A stretch of DNA of 64,000 bases from Plectrocnemia conspersa (Eukaryota; Arthropoda; Insecta; Trichoptera; Polycentropodidae), in the NCBI GenBank assembly GCA_009617715.1, contig VTFK01000247.1, positions 334,697 to 398,696 on the forward strand, in the 5' to 3' direction. The notes beneath the pieces were generated by a model that saw nothing but the letters and a program-made list of their open reading frames with translations, was not told the origin of the DNA and searched no databases. Positions 22,810 through 36,129 of this stretch are shown in pieces (position 1 is the stretch's first letter; each line of letters starts with the position of its first letter). A program made the position numbers and the translations under genes.

Positions 22810-25135
22810 ATGTATGTACAAAAATGTTGTTGGACATTAATTTCTTAATAATTATATATGTTTTCATATAAATATACTATCAACAAATCAAAGAATACCT
22901 ATTTTTCCAAAAAAAAAAAAAAATTGTATACCTCGTAATTAAAGTTACTATTCTCACTTTATTACTAATACAATTAGCCTAAAAACCAATGCATACAAAT
23001 TAAACCATAAAAATAAAATAAAATTAATGTAGCAAGTTATAAGATTCCTCAAGATGTGAGTTAATCCGTTGCGATCTCGATGCTGTGTTTGGACTTGGAA
23101 GTTCAGTGATTTTAACCAGAGATCTCAACGTTTGAATTATTATGGCGTCAAATCGATCCAAGCTGTTCCTATTTAACTATTTACATGACACGGACATGAT
23201 TTTAAGCTTCGCAAAATAAGCAGCGCCTGACACTGTCAATTAAAAATATTGCGTTAGTTAAGAATCAGCGTCAGATATACCGTGTCCTTGGATATTTAAT
23301 CTATATTTATTTTAATATAGTATTAATATTATCTATTATATAATATAATAGTACAATATAATATAATGTAATAATATAAAAATAATAATATAATCTACAA
23401 AATTGTCTTTTAACTATAACAATACTGATTGGTTTAACGAGTTATATCGAGTCCCATATAGTGGTTAAAAGTCAGAACTATACGCCAACTGATACCTAAT
23501 CAATCGACGATGATATTAGTTTTTCAACAACCGTAATCAAACAAGCTGAAATATTATCAGTATGGCGTAAAAAAATATATAATTATTTAAAATTAAAAAT
23601 AAATTTGGAAAGCAGTTACATAAAAGTTTACCGTTAAAAACTGGAAATAGAAATACTAATTTTAAAATTACATTCTGAAATTAAATATGGCAAATTTATA
23701 TAATTATTGATTGCTATGGCTTGTCTTTATAATTTATAACCGTTGCTGATATACAAAAATCAGCTGTAGATCTCTATAATATTATTAGTACAGCAAAAAT
23801 ATAAATATGTACGAGTTTAAAAATAAAATTTTGAGCTTCAAAAATAAAACAAAATAACTGAAACTCAACCTTTCATGACGAATATAAATGTTGTTTTACG
23901 AATATATCATATATGCTAAAATTAATTAGGAGTAATTTAAGATTGACTTTTCGAATCTTTTCATAATTTCTATTGAATATAAACTCATTCAAGATATTAA
24001 TTATGACGATGTAATCAACAACGAAATCGAAGCCATACAAGTGCAATAAAATTATTTTTTATATAAGTATACATATAACTAAAAATTAAGAGGCTACAAA
24101 TTTTGTACATGCCATATGAAAATCTAAAGCATATTGCACTTTTACGCAATATATCAAATATAAACAACAGTTGTATTTGGCGTATTTTATAAGTTTTTTT
24201 TTTAAAGTCGTTTCCCTTCGGATTTGACGTTTTGAGGTCAATAGCGACGCTGTCTCCGTGACGCATATTTGTTTACGATCAATGAAATTCCAGTTAAACT
24301 TTCAATATATACAAAAAGCTTCAGCTAGGGCTCAAAGGTATAGATCGGTACCGGCTTTAGGTAAAATATATTTTTTTTACCGGCGAAATGCTTATACGAG
24401 ATAAGACTTTGTTTTATTACTCTCTTTTATATTTCCGGTCGTTGCGTAAGAGTTAAAAATAAAGTGAATAATAATATCTTGAACTGTGCCTTCGATTGTA
24501 TTGAAATACTTTAAAAGGTTAAGATGCTTCAAAAATAAATTTGATTATCAGTAATAAAATCAGTTTTTGGTAGCTTAAAAAAGAGAATTGATACATCCTA
24601 AATTTTAAAATAAATAACATGTTATATTATGCACGAACTAGAGACTAAAATTTGACATATGAGTAAACATACAATTTGTTAAAGATATGATATATACATA
24701 TATCAGATGTCGGTAAATAATGTTATTCTCAAAAATTGTGGGAGCATTATTTTGACTAAAAATACGAATAAAGATGTCATGAGAAAAGAGGGATGAGACA
24801 CATGTTGCTAATTGTTCACACGAGCGTGAAATTATATTGTAATCCTTCTAGCATTTCCTCATAGTCTATTAATAGGTATAATTCGGTAGTGTAAATAAAA
24901 TTGCAGAATTGTAGCATATTTTACAAAGTTTTAATGATTCAAAGATGGGTGGAAAAATTTTTTTTTTTTAGCAAGTTAACATTAATGTTATACCGTTTAA
25001 TTTTCCGTCATTAAAATAGTTATATTTAATATTAAAAGTGGTTTTTGCTATTTAAATTGTTTTGTAATGTGAGAATAATTTAAAATGGCATTTCAAAAAA
25101 AATTAAAGGCGTTATTGATAAAATAAATATTCTCT
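22810..25135. other. AT-rich stretch with one GC-richer patch
   Basis: 23035-23290 (GTTGCGATCTCGATGCTG, AGCAGCGCCTGACACTGTC) is richer in G+C and non-repetitive, a possible regulatory patch. The rest is AT-rich with a poly-A run near 22908-22922. Confidence 0.45.
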
Positions 25136-25197
25136 CTGTCTGCTCATTTTGATTCATGCCAAAATTTATTTTGGCATGAATCAAAATAAGCAGACAG
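25136..25197. repeat. 29-bp hairpin, 4-nt loop
   Basis: Arms 25136-25164 and 25169-25197 match 28 of 29 as inverted copies around TTTA. Each arm includes GATTCATGCCAAAA or its complement. The shape is the same as the 30-bp hairpin at 1695, but the sequence differs. Confidence 0.9.
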
Positions 25198-25198
25198 T

Positions 25199-25230
25199 AT
25201 AATGTTCCATTATTTATAATGGAACATTAT
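25199..25230. repeat. 13-bp hairpin abutting the 29-bp hairpin
   Basis: ATAATGTTCCATT (25199-25211) and its exact inverse (25218-25230) flank a 6-nt loop. It starts two bases after the previous hairpin ends, a tandem foldback arrangement as at 1.7 kb. Confidence 0.85.
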
Positions 25231-25435
25231 TGATCTAATACTTTTATATATCTACATTTAAAAATATACATATTATTTTTGGCTGTTTTGATTTCTCTAT
25301 GACACTTTAGTACGCAGCATTCTTGAATCAGGATCTATATTTGAAATCCCCAAATAACCAAATACTACAAATCTTAATTGAAAAAGTTCAGATAAATGAT
25401 ATCTGTATATGAGGATATTTAGTTATTATCCGTTT

Positions 25436-25532
25436 TTGTACCCGAGCTACGGATTCTCGGGTTTTTTCAATACCCGGGATTCAAGACTCAATTTTTTTAA
25501 GTTCCGGGAATACCCGGGACTCGATCATAAAA
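25436..25532. repeat. CCCGGG subterminal repeats, left side of the hAT relic
   Basis: ATACCCGGGATTCAAGACTC and ATACCCGGGACTCGATC occur 50 bp apart. Closely related AATACCCGGGACTCGAGAC recurs at 26947-26966 beyond the other end of the transposase relic. Shared subterminal motifs at both sides suggest these mark the limits of one element. Confidence 0.5.
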
Positions 25533-25689
25533 AAATAATAATTTATATAAAACACAGGTACGATAAGTAAAAATGTATTGAAACAAATTAAAATATTTTA
25601 TTTGATATTTATTTTAATTTAATTTATTACAAATGTTTTAATCAAAATTATTAAATCTATATTATATAAAAACTTTTACTTTTGTAGGT

Positions 25690-26900
25690 AAAATCTGTTT
25701 TTAAAAACACTAAGGCACTTAAAATTGAATCCCATTCCTGGTTATGTAACAAATATTCCTGCCATCGCTTTCTGTCGATGTTGGCTTAATTGTAAGCAAT
25801 GAGTTGAACAAAAGATCTAGATTAGGAATCCGCTTGCCAGTTGAATCTTAAATCTGAAACTTCTTTTTAAAGTTGAATCTTTTATTTCTCGCAGTTTTAA
25901 TATTCTGATGGTTCAATAATGCATTATTTTATTCTTCTTTAATCAACATGTTACTGAAATGGCAATCAGCGTATTTTTCTCGATTACTTTGATATCCGAA
26001 CTTTCTGCACTGGAATAAAGTCGTCCCAATAATTCTTCAGCATATTTTAAATATACTATTTTGAAACAACTTAAAAAATAGTATTGACAACATGATTAGA
26101 ATTTTGATAAATAAGGCTCTTATTTCGTATTTCTTCAATTTTTGCTTTCAGAGTTGTAAACCTTTCGTGTGATAAAGTTGTGTTAATTTAAAAATTTTTT
26201 TTAAAGGAAATTAGCAATAATTTCAGAATATTAAAGCTTCTGACATCTCATTGACTTAATGCTTCAACTGCAAGCTATATAGAAGCGAGTACTTCATAAA
26301 TATTTTCCAATACGTAAATGTTCGATTCGCTCCAAATATGGCCGATGTCTTAAAGATCAATTAAAAAAAATTTATTGATGCAATTTCGTAACTTTAAAAA
26401 TCTTTCGATCATAGTTTAAGTTGTACCTTTCGTTGGACTTTTACCAAATAATTTGATTAATTTTCAGTCTCGTTTAGAGCCTTATGAAAACTCGGTTTCA
26501 AACATTTTCTGCACTTTCATTATTTTCAGTCACTTTCCTGAATATATTGTTCATCGTCGTGATCCTCTTTATCGGAATCTTCATGTGTTTGTCATTCATC
26601 CTCCTTCCGGTATAAAATGTTTATATCGGCAAAGTTGATTTTTGACAGAACTCTCATGTCAAAATTTTTCATAACGCTAGCTCCATCAGTTGTTATTGTC
26701 ACAATCTCGGTTTTAAAAATAATTTCAAAATCTTCCAACGGTTCTCAACAATTCTGCGGATTTCAAAAGAATCACATCTTTCTAATATGAAGACTTTCCT
26801 AAATTACAAATATCGTTTTGACTATGAACGACGATATTAAAATACATTTTATTGCGTAAACTCGTAATTTCGTGAAAAAATAAATGTAGGATATATTAAA
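25690..26900 (-). pseudogene. hAT-superfamily transposase, heavily decayed
   Basis: Read on the minus strand, scattered frames give hAT motifs in the correct order. They are IVTITTDGASVMKNFD (near 26660-26705, holding the catalytic-core TTDGA), an acidic run with EDSDKEDHDDEQYIQESD, MIERFLKLRNCINK, then DIGHIWSESNIYVLENIYEV followed by LAVEALSQ. After these come LLFNSLLTIKPTSTESDG (the hAT C-terminal PTSxESER box, broken after ESD) and finally ILSALVFLKTDF. Many stops and frameshifts make it dead. Length fits a hAT transposase lacking its zinc-finger N-terminus. CCCGGG subterminal motifs flank it on both sides; true terminal inverted repeats were not resolved. Confidence 0.8.
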
Positions 26901-26924
26901 TAAAATTTGAATCGGAAAGTCTCG

Positions 26925-27012
26925 AGTTTTGTTTTATTTTTTTTAAATACCCGGGACTCGAGACAGCAAAAAATTTTTGAATTTCCGGGTTGTCTCGACA
27001 CAGAATCTTTTT
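26925..27012. repeat. CCCGGG/CTCGAG subterminal repeats, right side of the hAT relic
   Basis: AAGTCTCGAGTTTTG, AATACCCGGGACTCGAGACA and TTTCCGGGTTGTCTCGACAC lie within 90 bp. They echo the motifs at 25.45-25.53 kb as direct repeats. They probably mark the 5' end of the minus-strand hAT relic. Confidence 0.5.
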
Positions 27013-30000
27013 TTATGAACGTTGGGATACGATACGCAAAATTCTCGCAAAAAGTTGTATTATAGTTTTGGGTTCCAGAACGTCTTAGAGAATCACGATC
27101 GCATCCTATTTTGCTGACCGTTAGAGCCAGGACGTCTGCACTAGCCGACTCGCGATCTGGCTCCTTAATATATATATTTTTTTTTAATTATGTATCATCT
27201 AATTGTATTGAAATAATACTATGTATTGTTTTTTGAGCATATTGATGCATTAGGGCAACTTGTAAGATCATTGTTTTAATTTAATTTAAATAAATTAATA
27301 ACATAAGATGTACTCATGTATTAACGACCAAAGCACGACTAATGAAACTTAAATTTTTTTTTCAACTCTTCAAAGTTAAATAATTTAGTATATATTTATT
27401 TATTATTTTTATACAAAATATTTTTGCACAAAAGTGCTATATTAAAATTATATCCTAATTACTTGAACTTTACGAAGTGAAAGCGCATTATTACAAATAT
27501 CTTTGTTATTCAGCACCACGACGTCGTACAGTGATAAACAGCAGCTATAAATTTTCTCGAAAAAAATATACAATACAATGGAGAAAACCGTAAGCCGGAA
27601 AAATTGCGGAAATACAGACAGAAGAGAAACCTAACTTTCTTTAAAAAATAACATAATATATACAGAAGAGAAGATACATAGGATTGAAAATGCTTTACCA
27701 TTTAGTGAAACATGTGCTCCGAAATACGTTTTTTTCTTATCAGAGTAGCAAAAATACGAGCACACACTGAAGGTATAGTAATCTGGAAAATCTTGTGACA
27801 TGGTGGTTGATAAGATTCGTCGAATGTTTGTGCCTCATATACTATATGGGTGTTTTTCGCACAGAGTATTATTTTTTTCCTCGGCAAAGCATTCCGCGAC
27901 ACAATAATAAATCAGCTAACACGTGGCGCCGTAACGAGCAACAACTTGCAATTGTAATTACACTAGATCATGCACAGCGTATTCTGGTTTAGTATGCAGC
28001 TGGGATCTTTAATATTTTTGAGAATTTCCTTTCAGGACGTGTAGATAAGGTTTTACGATCACCTGAGGTTCGCCATGCGATTAAATATTGAATGAAGGCG
28101 GTTAACGACATCGTTCGAAGGGGTTTCGGGATAATCACTAGGTAGTTGTAGATTCTCTAAGGCGATTTACAATGACAATTTGTTCTTTCTGCCATATAAT
28201 AATTATATAATATTTCGCAACGTGCGGGTCTTGATTAAGGTAGTCCCAAACGTTAATTCCCTTTAAGGGTTTAGTCAAGAATTTAAGGCAATACCCGAAA
28301 ATAGCCATTGTAGTACTACGCGAATTAATCCTAATTATAAATAAAGTTTAAGCCTGGTTAATACGCATATTCAAAACACATGAATTGTTTATGTATCAAA
28401 AAAATAAATATTTTACGCATATATGCGTAGATATGAATTTTGATAGATTACTTTAATTATATAATATTAAAAACTCTTTAATTTTATTATTTTAAAAAAA
28501 AAAGTAAAATATGGCAATATTAATTTAACCTTTTAATCAAAATAAAGCAAGGTGAAATATGCACGATATTATTGTTAATTTATTACCACGCCATCAATGA
28601 AATATTGAAGCTGTTAAGAGTAATTTTTATATTTTCAGAAATACTAAATCATTTACAATTTTTTTAAATACATAAAAAATATAGGTAACCTCCTGTAATA
28701 CAAACTCATAAAAATATATTTTGTACTTTTAGCGGATAAGAACGGGTGTAAAAATGTGTTTAAGGGCTCTGAATCAATATATCTCGATAATGATAGGCTT
28801 AACGACGAATTTGCATTAGGGTTTTTATACGTTAACCCTTTTTTGAGAGCGATTCAGTAAAACGTAAAGCGAAAACCTTTTCTACCGATCCTATTACTCA
28901 CGATCGATTGAGTACTACATTTACATATTTATTTTTTATTGTTGTTAACCCAAATTTTTATCTGGAAGATAATTCAAATTAAGGCTCACTTAAGTTTAGT
29001 TTTCCTATTTATCCTAATTCCAAACTTAAGTGCTCTCAATGCGCACAATGAGATAACGGAGCTTATTGAATTATTTGTTTAATATTTACAAATAAATAGC
29101 TCTTAATTGAAAACATCTACAACGCATACTTAAATAAATTAACCTAAGCAAGATCAATTATATATTAGTCGGAGTTTATATTGTGGGTTGTTTGATTTTA
29201 AACTATTCACAGAACAACACCGAGCCAAATGAATGGCATATTTAGGTTCCAAGAATTTGAAGAATACAGCATCTCTAAAATATCACCTTTAATCAATTTA
29301 TCTAGTTTAATTGTCTCTTGATTTAAAATATAAATAATATAAATTCCACTAAATTATTAATTTACAATTCCTGATCAAAAGGTAAATACTATATTTTGTG
29401 ACAATTTACTTTCAGCATTGTATCGGTAGATAGCAGTGTAGAAAAATCAGTTGAGAGTAAGGAAATTTTTAGTAAGCACTTGACTCAAAATTATATATTT
29501 AATAATAATATAGATATTTCGAACAGTTATGAACCAACTAGGATAGGTAATGTTTTTCCTGGTTCAAAGTAGGGTACATTGTTTATTGCTCTGTAAGATT
29601 CCCTTTTTATATTATAAATCTATTTGTGAGAAAGTAAGATTTTTTAGTTAAATATTATACATTTTAAATGATATTTCAGCATTGATTACTGCCTAATAAA
29701 ACTTAACAGAATGAACTAATATACCTTTTGCTAATTTAATACACACACAATTAGGGCTTCTGATCCGGGTAGAATCTGCGGATACTCGCAGGTTTTTAAA
29801 AGAATCGAATACCCTGTTATTTTAATTTAATTTTATTATTTAATATCTTAACACAGTTTTTAAAATACGAAATTCTCCGACTCTTCTTCTATTTCTCAAA
29901 ACCCATTTAAAGAATTGTATTGAAAATGGGCAGGAAATCCCTATTTAACAGTCTGAAATTATGACACATTTCGTTTCGGCATTAAAACATTTGCCGTTTA

Positions 30001-31379
30001 ACAAAAAAATTAAAGTGCAAATATTTGGAAAAAATACTCGGGGGACGGTCGTACACAAAAAACGATTATTATATTTTTAGAAAATAAATTTGACTTTGAA
30101 ATTAAATAAAAATATATGTGTCTACATGAATAATATCTTTTTTGTGTATTGTAGTAATACTTATGAAATGTTTTTTGACTATTGTGACACATTGGGGCTA
30201 CTTGTTATTTATTATTATTTAATGAAATGTATTAAATTTAAAATATATTAATATTCTAAATATTAAAAGGCGTACAAAATAGTTATTCAATATAATAAAT
30301 TATTTTTTACGCCTAAGTGGCAATTTATATTCAATCTCTGTGACAATTGTAGGTGAAATAATTCAAACGATAAAAAATATCAAATTTAAGATGGACGTAA
30401 TCGCTGAATTGAAATCGAAATAAAAAAATGTTGATTTTATGAACTGAAAACAATAAGACGTATCCTTATTTTTTATGTAAAGCTTTTATTTATTAAGTAC
30501 CTGTTGTATTAAGGAAAAATTTAATATTTTCTTTTAGAAATACTTTGGATTTTTCAAGTCCCATTATTTTAATCTCTATCCGATCTTAACGTGTAATTAT
30601 GCTTACATAAACGATCATTAAAATCACATCACTTGATATTTTTATTTTATCAAAGTATTGTATATCTACATAGTATACATATATAATATATTTTATTAAA
30701 AAAGAATTTTTAATAAATAAACCTAATTTTTTTTATATGTTATATAATATTTTTTCTGCTAAACAACGGGATGTAAGACTCTTGAACGCTGTAATATTTT
30801 TATAAGTAACTCTTAATCATAATTGTTTTTCTTTGACTAAAATATTATATGTATATATATATATACGTATACAAAGGTCCAGTAGGAACGTAGTGAGGGT
30901 ATATGATGCCCAAGGGCAATACAAATATTTATACCTTTTCTCCTTACGAAGCGCGAATTTGAAGACTTGAATCACTATATAGTATCTACTAATAATAATA
31001 TCTCGCAATTTAATATAAATCTGTGAAAGAATAAATACAAAACACGGCTTTCTTATACTTGGAACACTATGCGTATTACAGACATATATTTTAGACATTT
31101 ATAAAAATCCTTTGTATTGCGTATACAAATAAACAAGCCCTCTAAATAAAAGAACATACAAAGCCGCTTAGGAAGTTTCGTATAAATTAAAAACATAAAA
31201 TAATAGCCGTTCACAGAAGAAAACTTTACGAATTTCGGCAACGTATTTTTGCGTTTTATTGCACGACTTAAATGCCCTATTATCTCAAAGTACTTGAAGC
31301 GAAAATAAAATAAAATATTATAACAACACGTCGAATAATCGCATGTTAGACTAAGAAATATAATTATTTAATGAGCGAG
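27013..31379. other. AT-rich stretch with weak islets
   Basis: Islets at 27080-27165 (GAGCCAGGACGTCTGCAC, with GAGCCAG and CTGGCTC as inverted ends) and 28000-28340 show no readable protein. 29755-29825 (CCGGGTAGAATCTGCGGATA) looks like transposon scrap. No gene was seen. Confidence 0.45.
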
Positions 31380-31690
31380 GAAGTTTCATTAAAACGTGAG
31401 TTTATCTGAACCAAAGTTTAAGCGTAAACTACCGCTGCGGGGGAAAAATCTCAAAAGCGGAAAACTGGATATCAGCCAGTGAAACTTACGTAATAAGCAA
31501 ACTTTTTTTCTAGCGAAAAAGTATATATTAAAATGTGTCTACGATATGATGAGACCACACGTACGTGTTCTGATAGAACGAACAAATTACACATCATCTC
31601 TCTGGAGCGGTATCCTGGATGACCAGTCATTACATTACGTTTTTCGTTATAGAACAACAAAATAAAGTACAATTTTCATAAATTTCGCAG
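31380..31690. other. GC-richer island; candidate regulatory DNA
   Basis: Words such as AAACTACCGCTGCGGGGG, CCACACGTACGTGTTCTG and TCTGGAGCGGTATCCTGGAT give this stretch higher complexity than its flanks. A 66-codon minus-strand frame crosses it but shows no recognisable domain. Confidence 0.25.
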
Positions 31691-32457
31691 CGGGATTATA
31701 AACAGTTATGCGATAATGAAATGTCTGCAATACAGGCGCTAAATATAATCTCCTTTCACACAAATACACGAACAATCCCAATATGTTGATGTATATACTA
31801 CGCTACATATAATATATTTTGGTTTAGTATAAATTCAATCAGCCTTGATTATCAATTACTTGGATGTTTACATTATTAGTATTCAACAAACGTGTTTATT
31901 CGCCCAATGAATAGTAAATACATAATCGTTTAGTCGCGAATAGATATTTTGATTATTTTTCAGTATTTATAAATTTCAAACCGCATTTTTTATATTATTC
32001 CACTCTATCTAAAATGTTAAATCAGTTTATCTGGCAAAAATATTTCATAGTCGTTAGCTTTGAAAAACTCTATCATTGTGTCTTGCAATTTTCATGGCGT
32101 GTATAGCGAAAAGGTAAATCACTACGTGGAAATGAGATTACATATTCTCGCCTTTAAATGTAACAATCATGATTAATGATAAGTCTATTCAATTCAGTGC
32201 TTAGATTAAACTACATATTTTGCTCAAATTATAAATTTACTGGAACCAGAAAAATAACCTGACAATATTTCCTCCTACATTAAGATAAGTATTTATTTCA
32301 TAAACATTAAAAAAATTACGATTGAAAATAATTAAACTAATAATAGAGGAATTTAATATCTTACCAAATTATTTATTTTGCTTCTGAAATAAGCATTCTA
32401 CAATATAGAAATTGCATATTTTGGCCACATAAAAAATATAATAATGAAAAAAAATAT

Positions 32458-32730
32458 TGCTCAGCCGTATTCTCAGATATAACCCAGACATTTGACAAAA
32501 TATTGTACCCTGAACTACACTACATAATTAAGAGACTGCTTCCACACAACGTCTTCTCAATAATTTAAACCTACCTGAAGATAAACACTTTCAAATTAAA
32601 ACCGGAGAAGTAAATACAAAGCTGTACTAAATATAATCGAGTGTGCTTTAGGGCAGCGTTCTTGGACCGATTCTGTTTTTCAACTCAACAAGAATTGATA
32701 TATTTGCCAAAGACACTACAATGATGGCAT
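32458..32730 (+). mobile_element. Jockey-like LINE reverse-transcriptase relic, segment 1
   Basis: The frame from 32458 reads CSAVFSDITQTFDKIL, then YPELHYIIKRLLPHN, then a stop. Shifted frames continue DKHFQIKTGEVNTKLY and VL*GSVLGPILF. This is the jockey-type RT order: CSAVFLDVSQAFDKVW, IKRLLP, FQVKxG(E), GVPQGSVLGPxLF. The Q of PQGS has become a stop, which kills the frame. The catalytic YADD box is not recognisable before the segment fades out. Confidence 0.85.
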
Positions 32731-32924
32731 CTAAAACTAAATACATACTGTAAGCAAATACGGAAATTGATCGATTCTTATATTTAAAAAGCCCTGAAGT
32801 TACTCTTAATAAAATTATAAATATTTTTTTAATAGCATTAAAGCAAGCAATTAATATGTAGAATTTACTTAAATATTTTTGTGCTAATAGATAATACTTT
32901 TAAATATACATTAAGTATTTTGAA

Positions 32925-33260
32925 CAGCTACACTTCCAAATTAAGATCAGAGAAATAAACACAAAACTGTACCAAATATCTTTGGGTGTGCCTCAGAGCA
33001 GTGCTCTTGGATCGATGTTGTATTTGTTATACACGATAGATCTTTTTCAGACGAACTGAACAAAAATTTCTACATTTACGGATACTGGCCCAAAAATAGC
33101 ATCGAGGATTGCAAGATCATCTCTTAAAAGTTCACACTTGTTTCTCCAAATGACGAATCAGAGATAATGAAACTAAATCAATCCATGTTACATTTACGCT
33201 GAATAAGGATATTTGTCCTTTTGTATCCCTTAACGGGAAATGGATACAAATTTAACAGCG
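32925..33260 (+). mobile_element. Jockey-like LINE reverse-transcriptase relic, segment 2
   Basis: LHFQIKIREINTKLYQIS is followed by GVPQSSALGSMLYLLYTIDL (32985 onward), a stop, TFTDTGPKIASRIA, then HVTFTLNKDICPFVSLNGK. It repeats the FQIK to GVPQ section already present 300 bp upstream and extends farther into the RT (VHVTFT...C-P-V-LNG is typical of jockey). The FADDTA box is degraded to FTDTGP. Two overlapping RT portions in the same orientation imply two insertions or a local duplication. Confidence 0.85.
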
Positions 33261-33713
33261 GCATAATATATCTACCAATTATCAGATTCGTTTGTACTGT
33301 GGTAATCTACATCAATTTAAGTACGAGTAATGTAAAGTGCTACAAACGGTATCATATGTAAAGTAAAAAATAATATTAATTAGATTTACAATTTTGTATT
33401 TATTATTGAAATTTTCATCTTCTAATTAATAAATTTTGCAATAAAAAGATACACTTAACTATGAAATATATATATAGGATAGCAAAAACAGTTTGAAAGT
33501 AAATCGTTTTAATAATGAAAAAGTTGTTTTTTAGATTAGATATTTTTTAGTTGGATTTTATTTAGCAAAGTTATGACACTTTGAAATTATAAATTAGCCG
33601 CCATTTAAAAAAATGCCTAGTAAGTGTGTCATAGAAATGCTTATAAATTTTGAATAGAAGTGTAATTTTTTAATTTGTCACTGGATGTACATTCAAAAAA
33701 AAATACTATTATG

Positions 33714-33741
33714 GATAATGACGTAATAATACGTCATTATC
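33714..33741. repeat. 12-bp perfect hairpin
   Basis: GATAATGACGTA and its exact inverse flank ATAA. TGACGTA is close to a CREB/ATF half-site core; whether that matters is unknown. Confidence 0.75.
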
Positions 33742-36129
33742 AATAAAAGTGATCCAGAGTCAACCCAATACAATTTTATTTATTTTCAATGGGTTGTTTA
33801 TCAATTCGTAGCTGTTTACTTTAATATTTCACAATTAAATATTAATGATAATTACAGAAGCTAATTAAGTATCAAGAAAATTACATGTTATATAAAACAA
33901 CATCATTATATTTCGATTTTCGTTTCCACCATGTATTTGGTAATAATCTTATGAGCTACAAGTTAATAATTATAACCGACTTATCCGTTCAACCCGATAA
34001 TATATATATCTACATAAGTTACTTGAGTAGTAACGCGATATTAATTAAGATATATTATTATTAGGAATATATATTTGAGTCAACGTTTGTATCATAAGTA
34101 TTTCAGCTATTGAATTAATCAGCAAGATAGAAAATAGTTGCACGAGGTGTAATTTTCATCCCACGCTAGTGGTTAGATTAAGAATCCAGATACTATTATT
34201 CGCCATTAGATTTATAGCCAAATTATATGACAGTTATGCTCCGTCGTGATTTTATAAGATGAGGGCAGATTGTTATCCAAGCGTTATGACGGTCAGATTG
34301 GCAAACCGTTAATCATAAGACATCTACAAGAAAACTACCCTAATTTGCAAGGGGCGTCTTTTGATTTATTAAGCCTTCATTGTGTGTAGTAGAATAAACT
34401 GGTTCTTCAAAGCTATAATATTAATTTTAAATTTACTAATCAAGCAACGCTACGCTAACCAAAACGTTGTATTATACTATAATTTATGTAAATGCCTCCT
34501 AGAGATTAAATATACATTTATTATAAGTGTGAATACAAAATTTAATTTGGATATAAATCAAATTCACACTTTATTTTTTTACGTAATGTATATATGATTT
34601 CATCTCGTTTTCATTTATTTGTGTACACACACTACATATATATTATTTTTTTTCACATCATTAAAAACTTAAAAATAAATAAATAAACACGTAAAAGTTT
34701 AACGCCTGTCTTCTTTATGCAAATAAACATAAAGATGTAAATTAAGATAAAATATTTCAACGGAAGTTCTAAAGATGCGTTTATCACAGGAGCTGTAAAA
34801 TGCTATCAAAATACGAATATTCCAATAAAATATACAGACATTTTACCGTATTAAAAAATCCCAAAAGGAAATGAAAAATACCCTTTTATTTATCTAACCG
34901 AAATAGCAATGAGGTCACGCAGATAATAGAAAAATGAAAAGCAAAACAAAGACGATAATCATATATGTATTTCAAAGTAAATATTTTTCTTGTCCATACA
35001 TTTTTGATTAATTAATAATGGAATACTATTACCGTATTTTTAAGGTCATAAATATTATTTTTATTGTACAAAACTTTTATTTATAGTTTACTTTATATTT
35101 ATACCATTTATTTTTTTTTGCAACCGTGTTTCTATATTTGAAGAATCCATAAAAAATATTATGAAATTATTATACAGAAAAATATGTATATAGTATCTAT
35201 AAAGATGGCAAAGCGTTAGAATAAATCATTGAAAAGCAACTAATATGATTCTTAATAAACCTAAAAAAAACAATATCAAATCAATGACACTGAAGACTAA
35301 TTTCTCAATATTTTAGGCTATGAAAATTTGGTGCTATAAAAACGATAAAACTATGTCCAGTAGCAATAAAAAAATATTTTATATATGAGATCATTTTGTT
35401 AAGTAAAATCTAAGATAAGAGATTTAGTTACGTTAAATGACAATTTTATATTCGTCAATCGGTAATAGTTTCTGATATTAAAATTAGTTTTAGATAGTTC
35501 AAATCTTAGAGCGATAAAGATTTTTGATAAAAAACTATTAAACCGGATTTAACTGGTTTCTGTAAATACTAGAGAAATTCGAAAACTGTTTGAGCTAATA
35601 TATAATCTAATAATTCACAAAATAATAGCATTAAATAATAGCAACAGTTTTAGATAGTTCAGAAGCCCCACGTAGTAAACGTACATTATGAGTAAAATTA
35701 TTTTAAAAATATAAAACATTTTTAACAAATCTTAAAATTTTTTGTAAAAACTTGATGTGAATGTCACAGAAAAAATATTGCCAAGAATACTTAAACCAAA
35801 ATTTTAAGTAATCGTCATTGTACTTAAATTTTTATATATTATTTAATAACAATTAATAAGTAGCTAAGAGGTAACTCGCACCTTACCTTGAATCTATCAA
35901 AGTACGTATCTCACAAAGTTAGATATTCGTAAAATTACTATTGATGTTTTTATTATTTTGTGGCCATGTCGGCACGTGAAAGCAATTCAACATAAAATGG
36001 CTTATTAGGGTCAATTGTTACAAGATATATAAGTGGGTAAAACCGAATATTGTGTATAAAATTGAGAATAATTAATTCATAACATACCCGTATTCACAAA
36101 AAATGTACTTAATTTAACATGGTTCAGTA
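33742..36129. other. AT-rich stretch, no gene seen
   Basis: No frame with domain content and no clear repeat; short A/T runs only. Confidence 0.5.
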
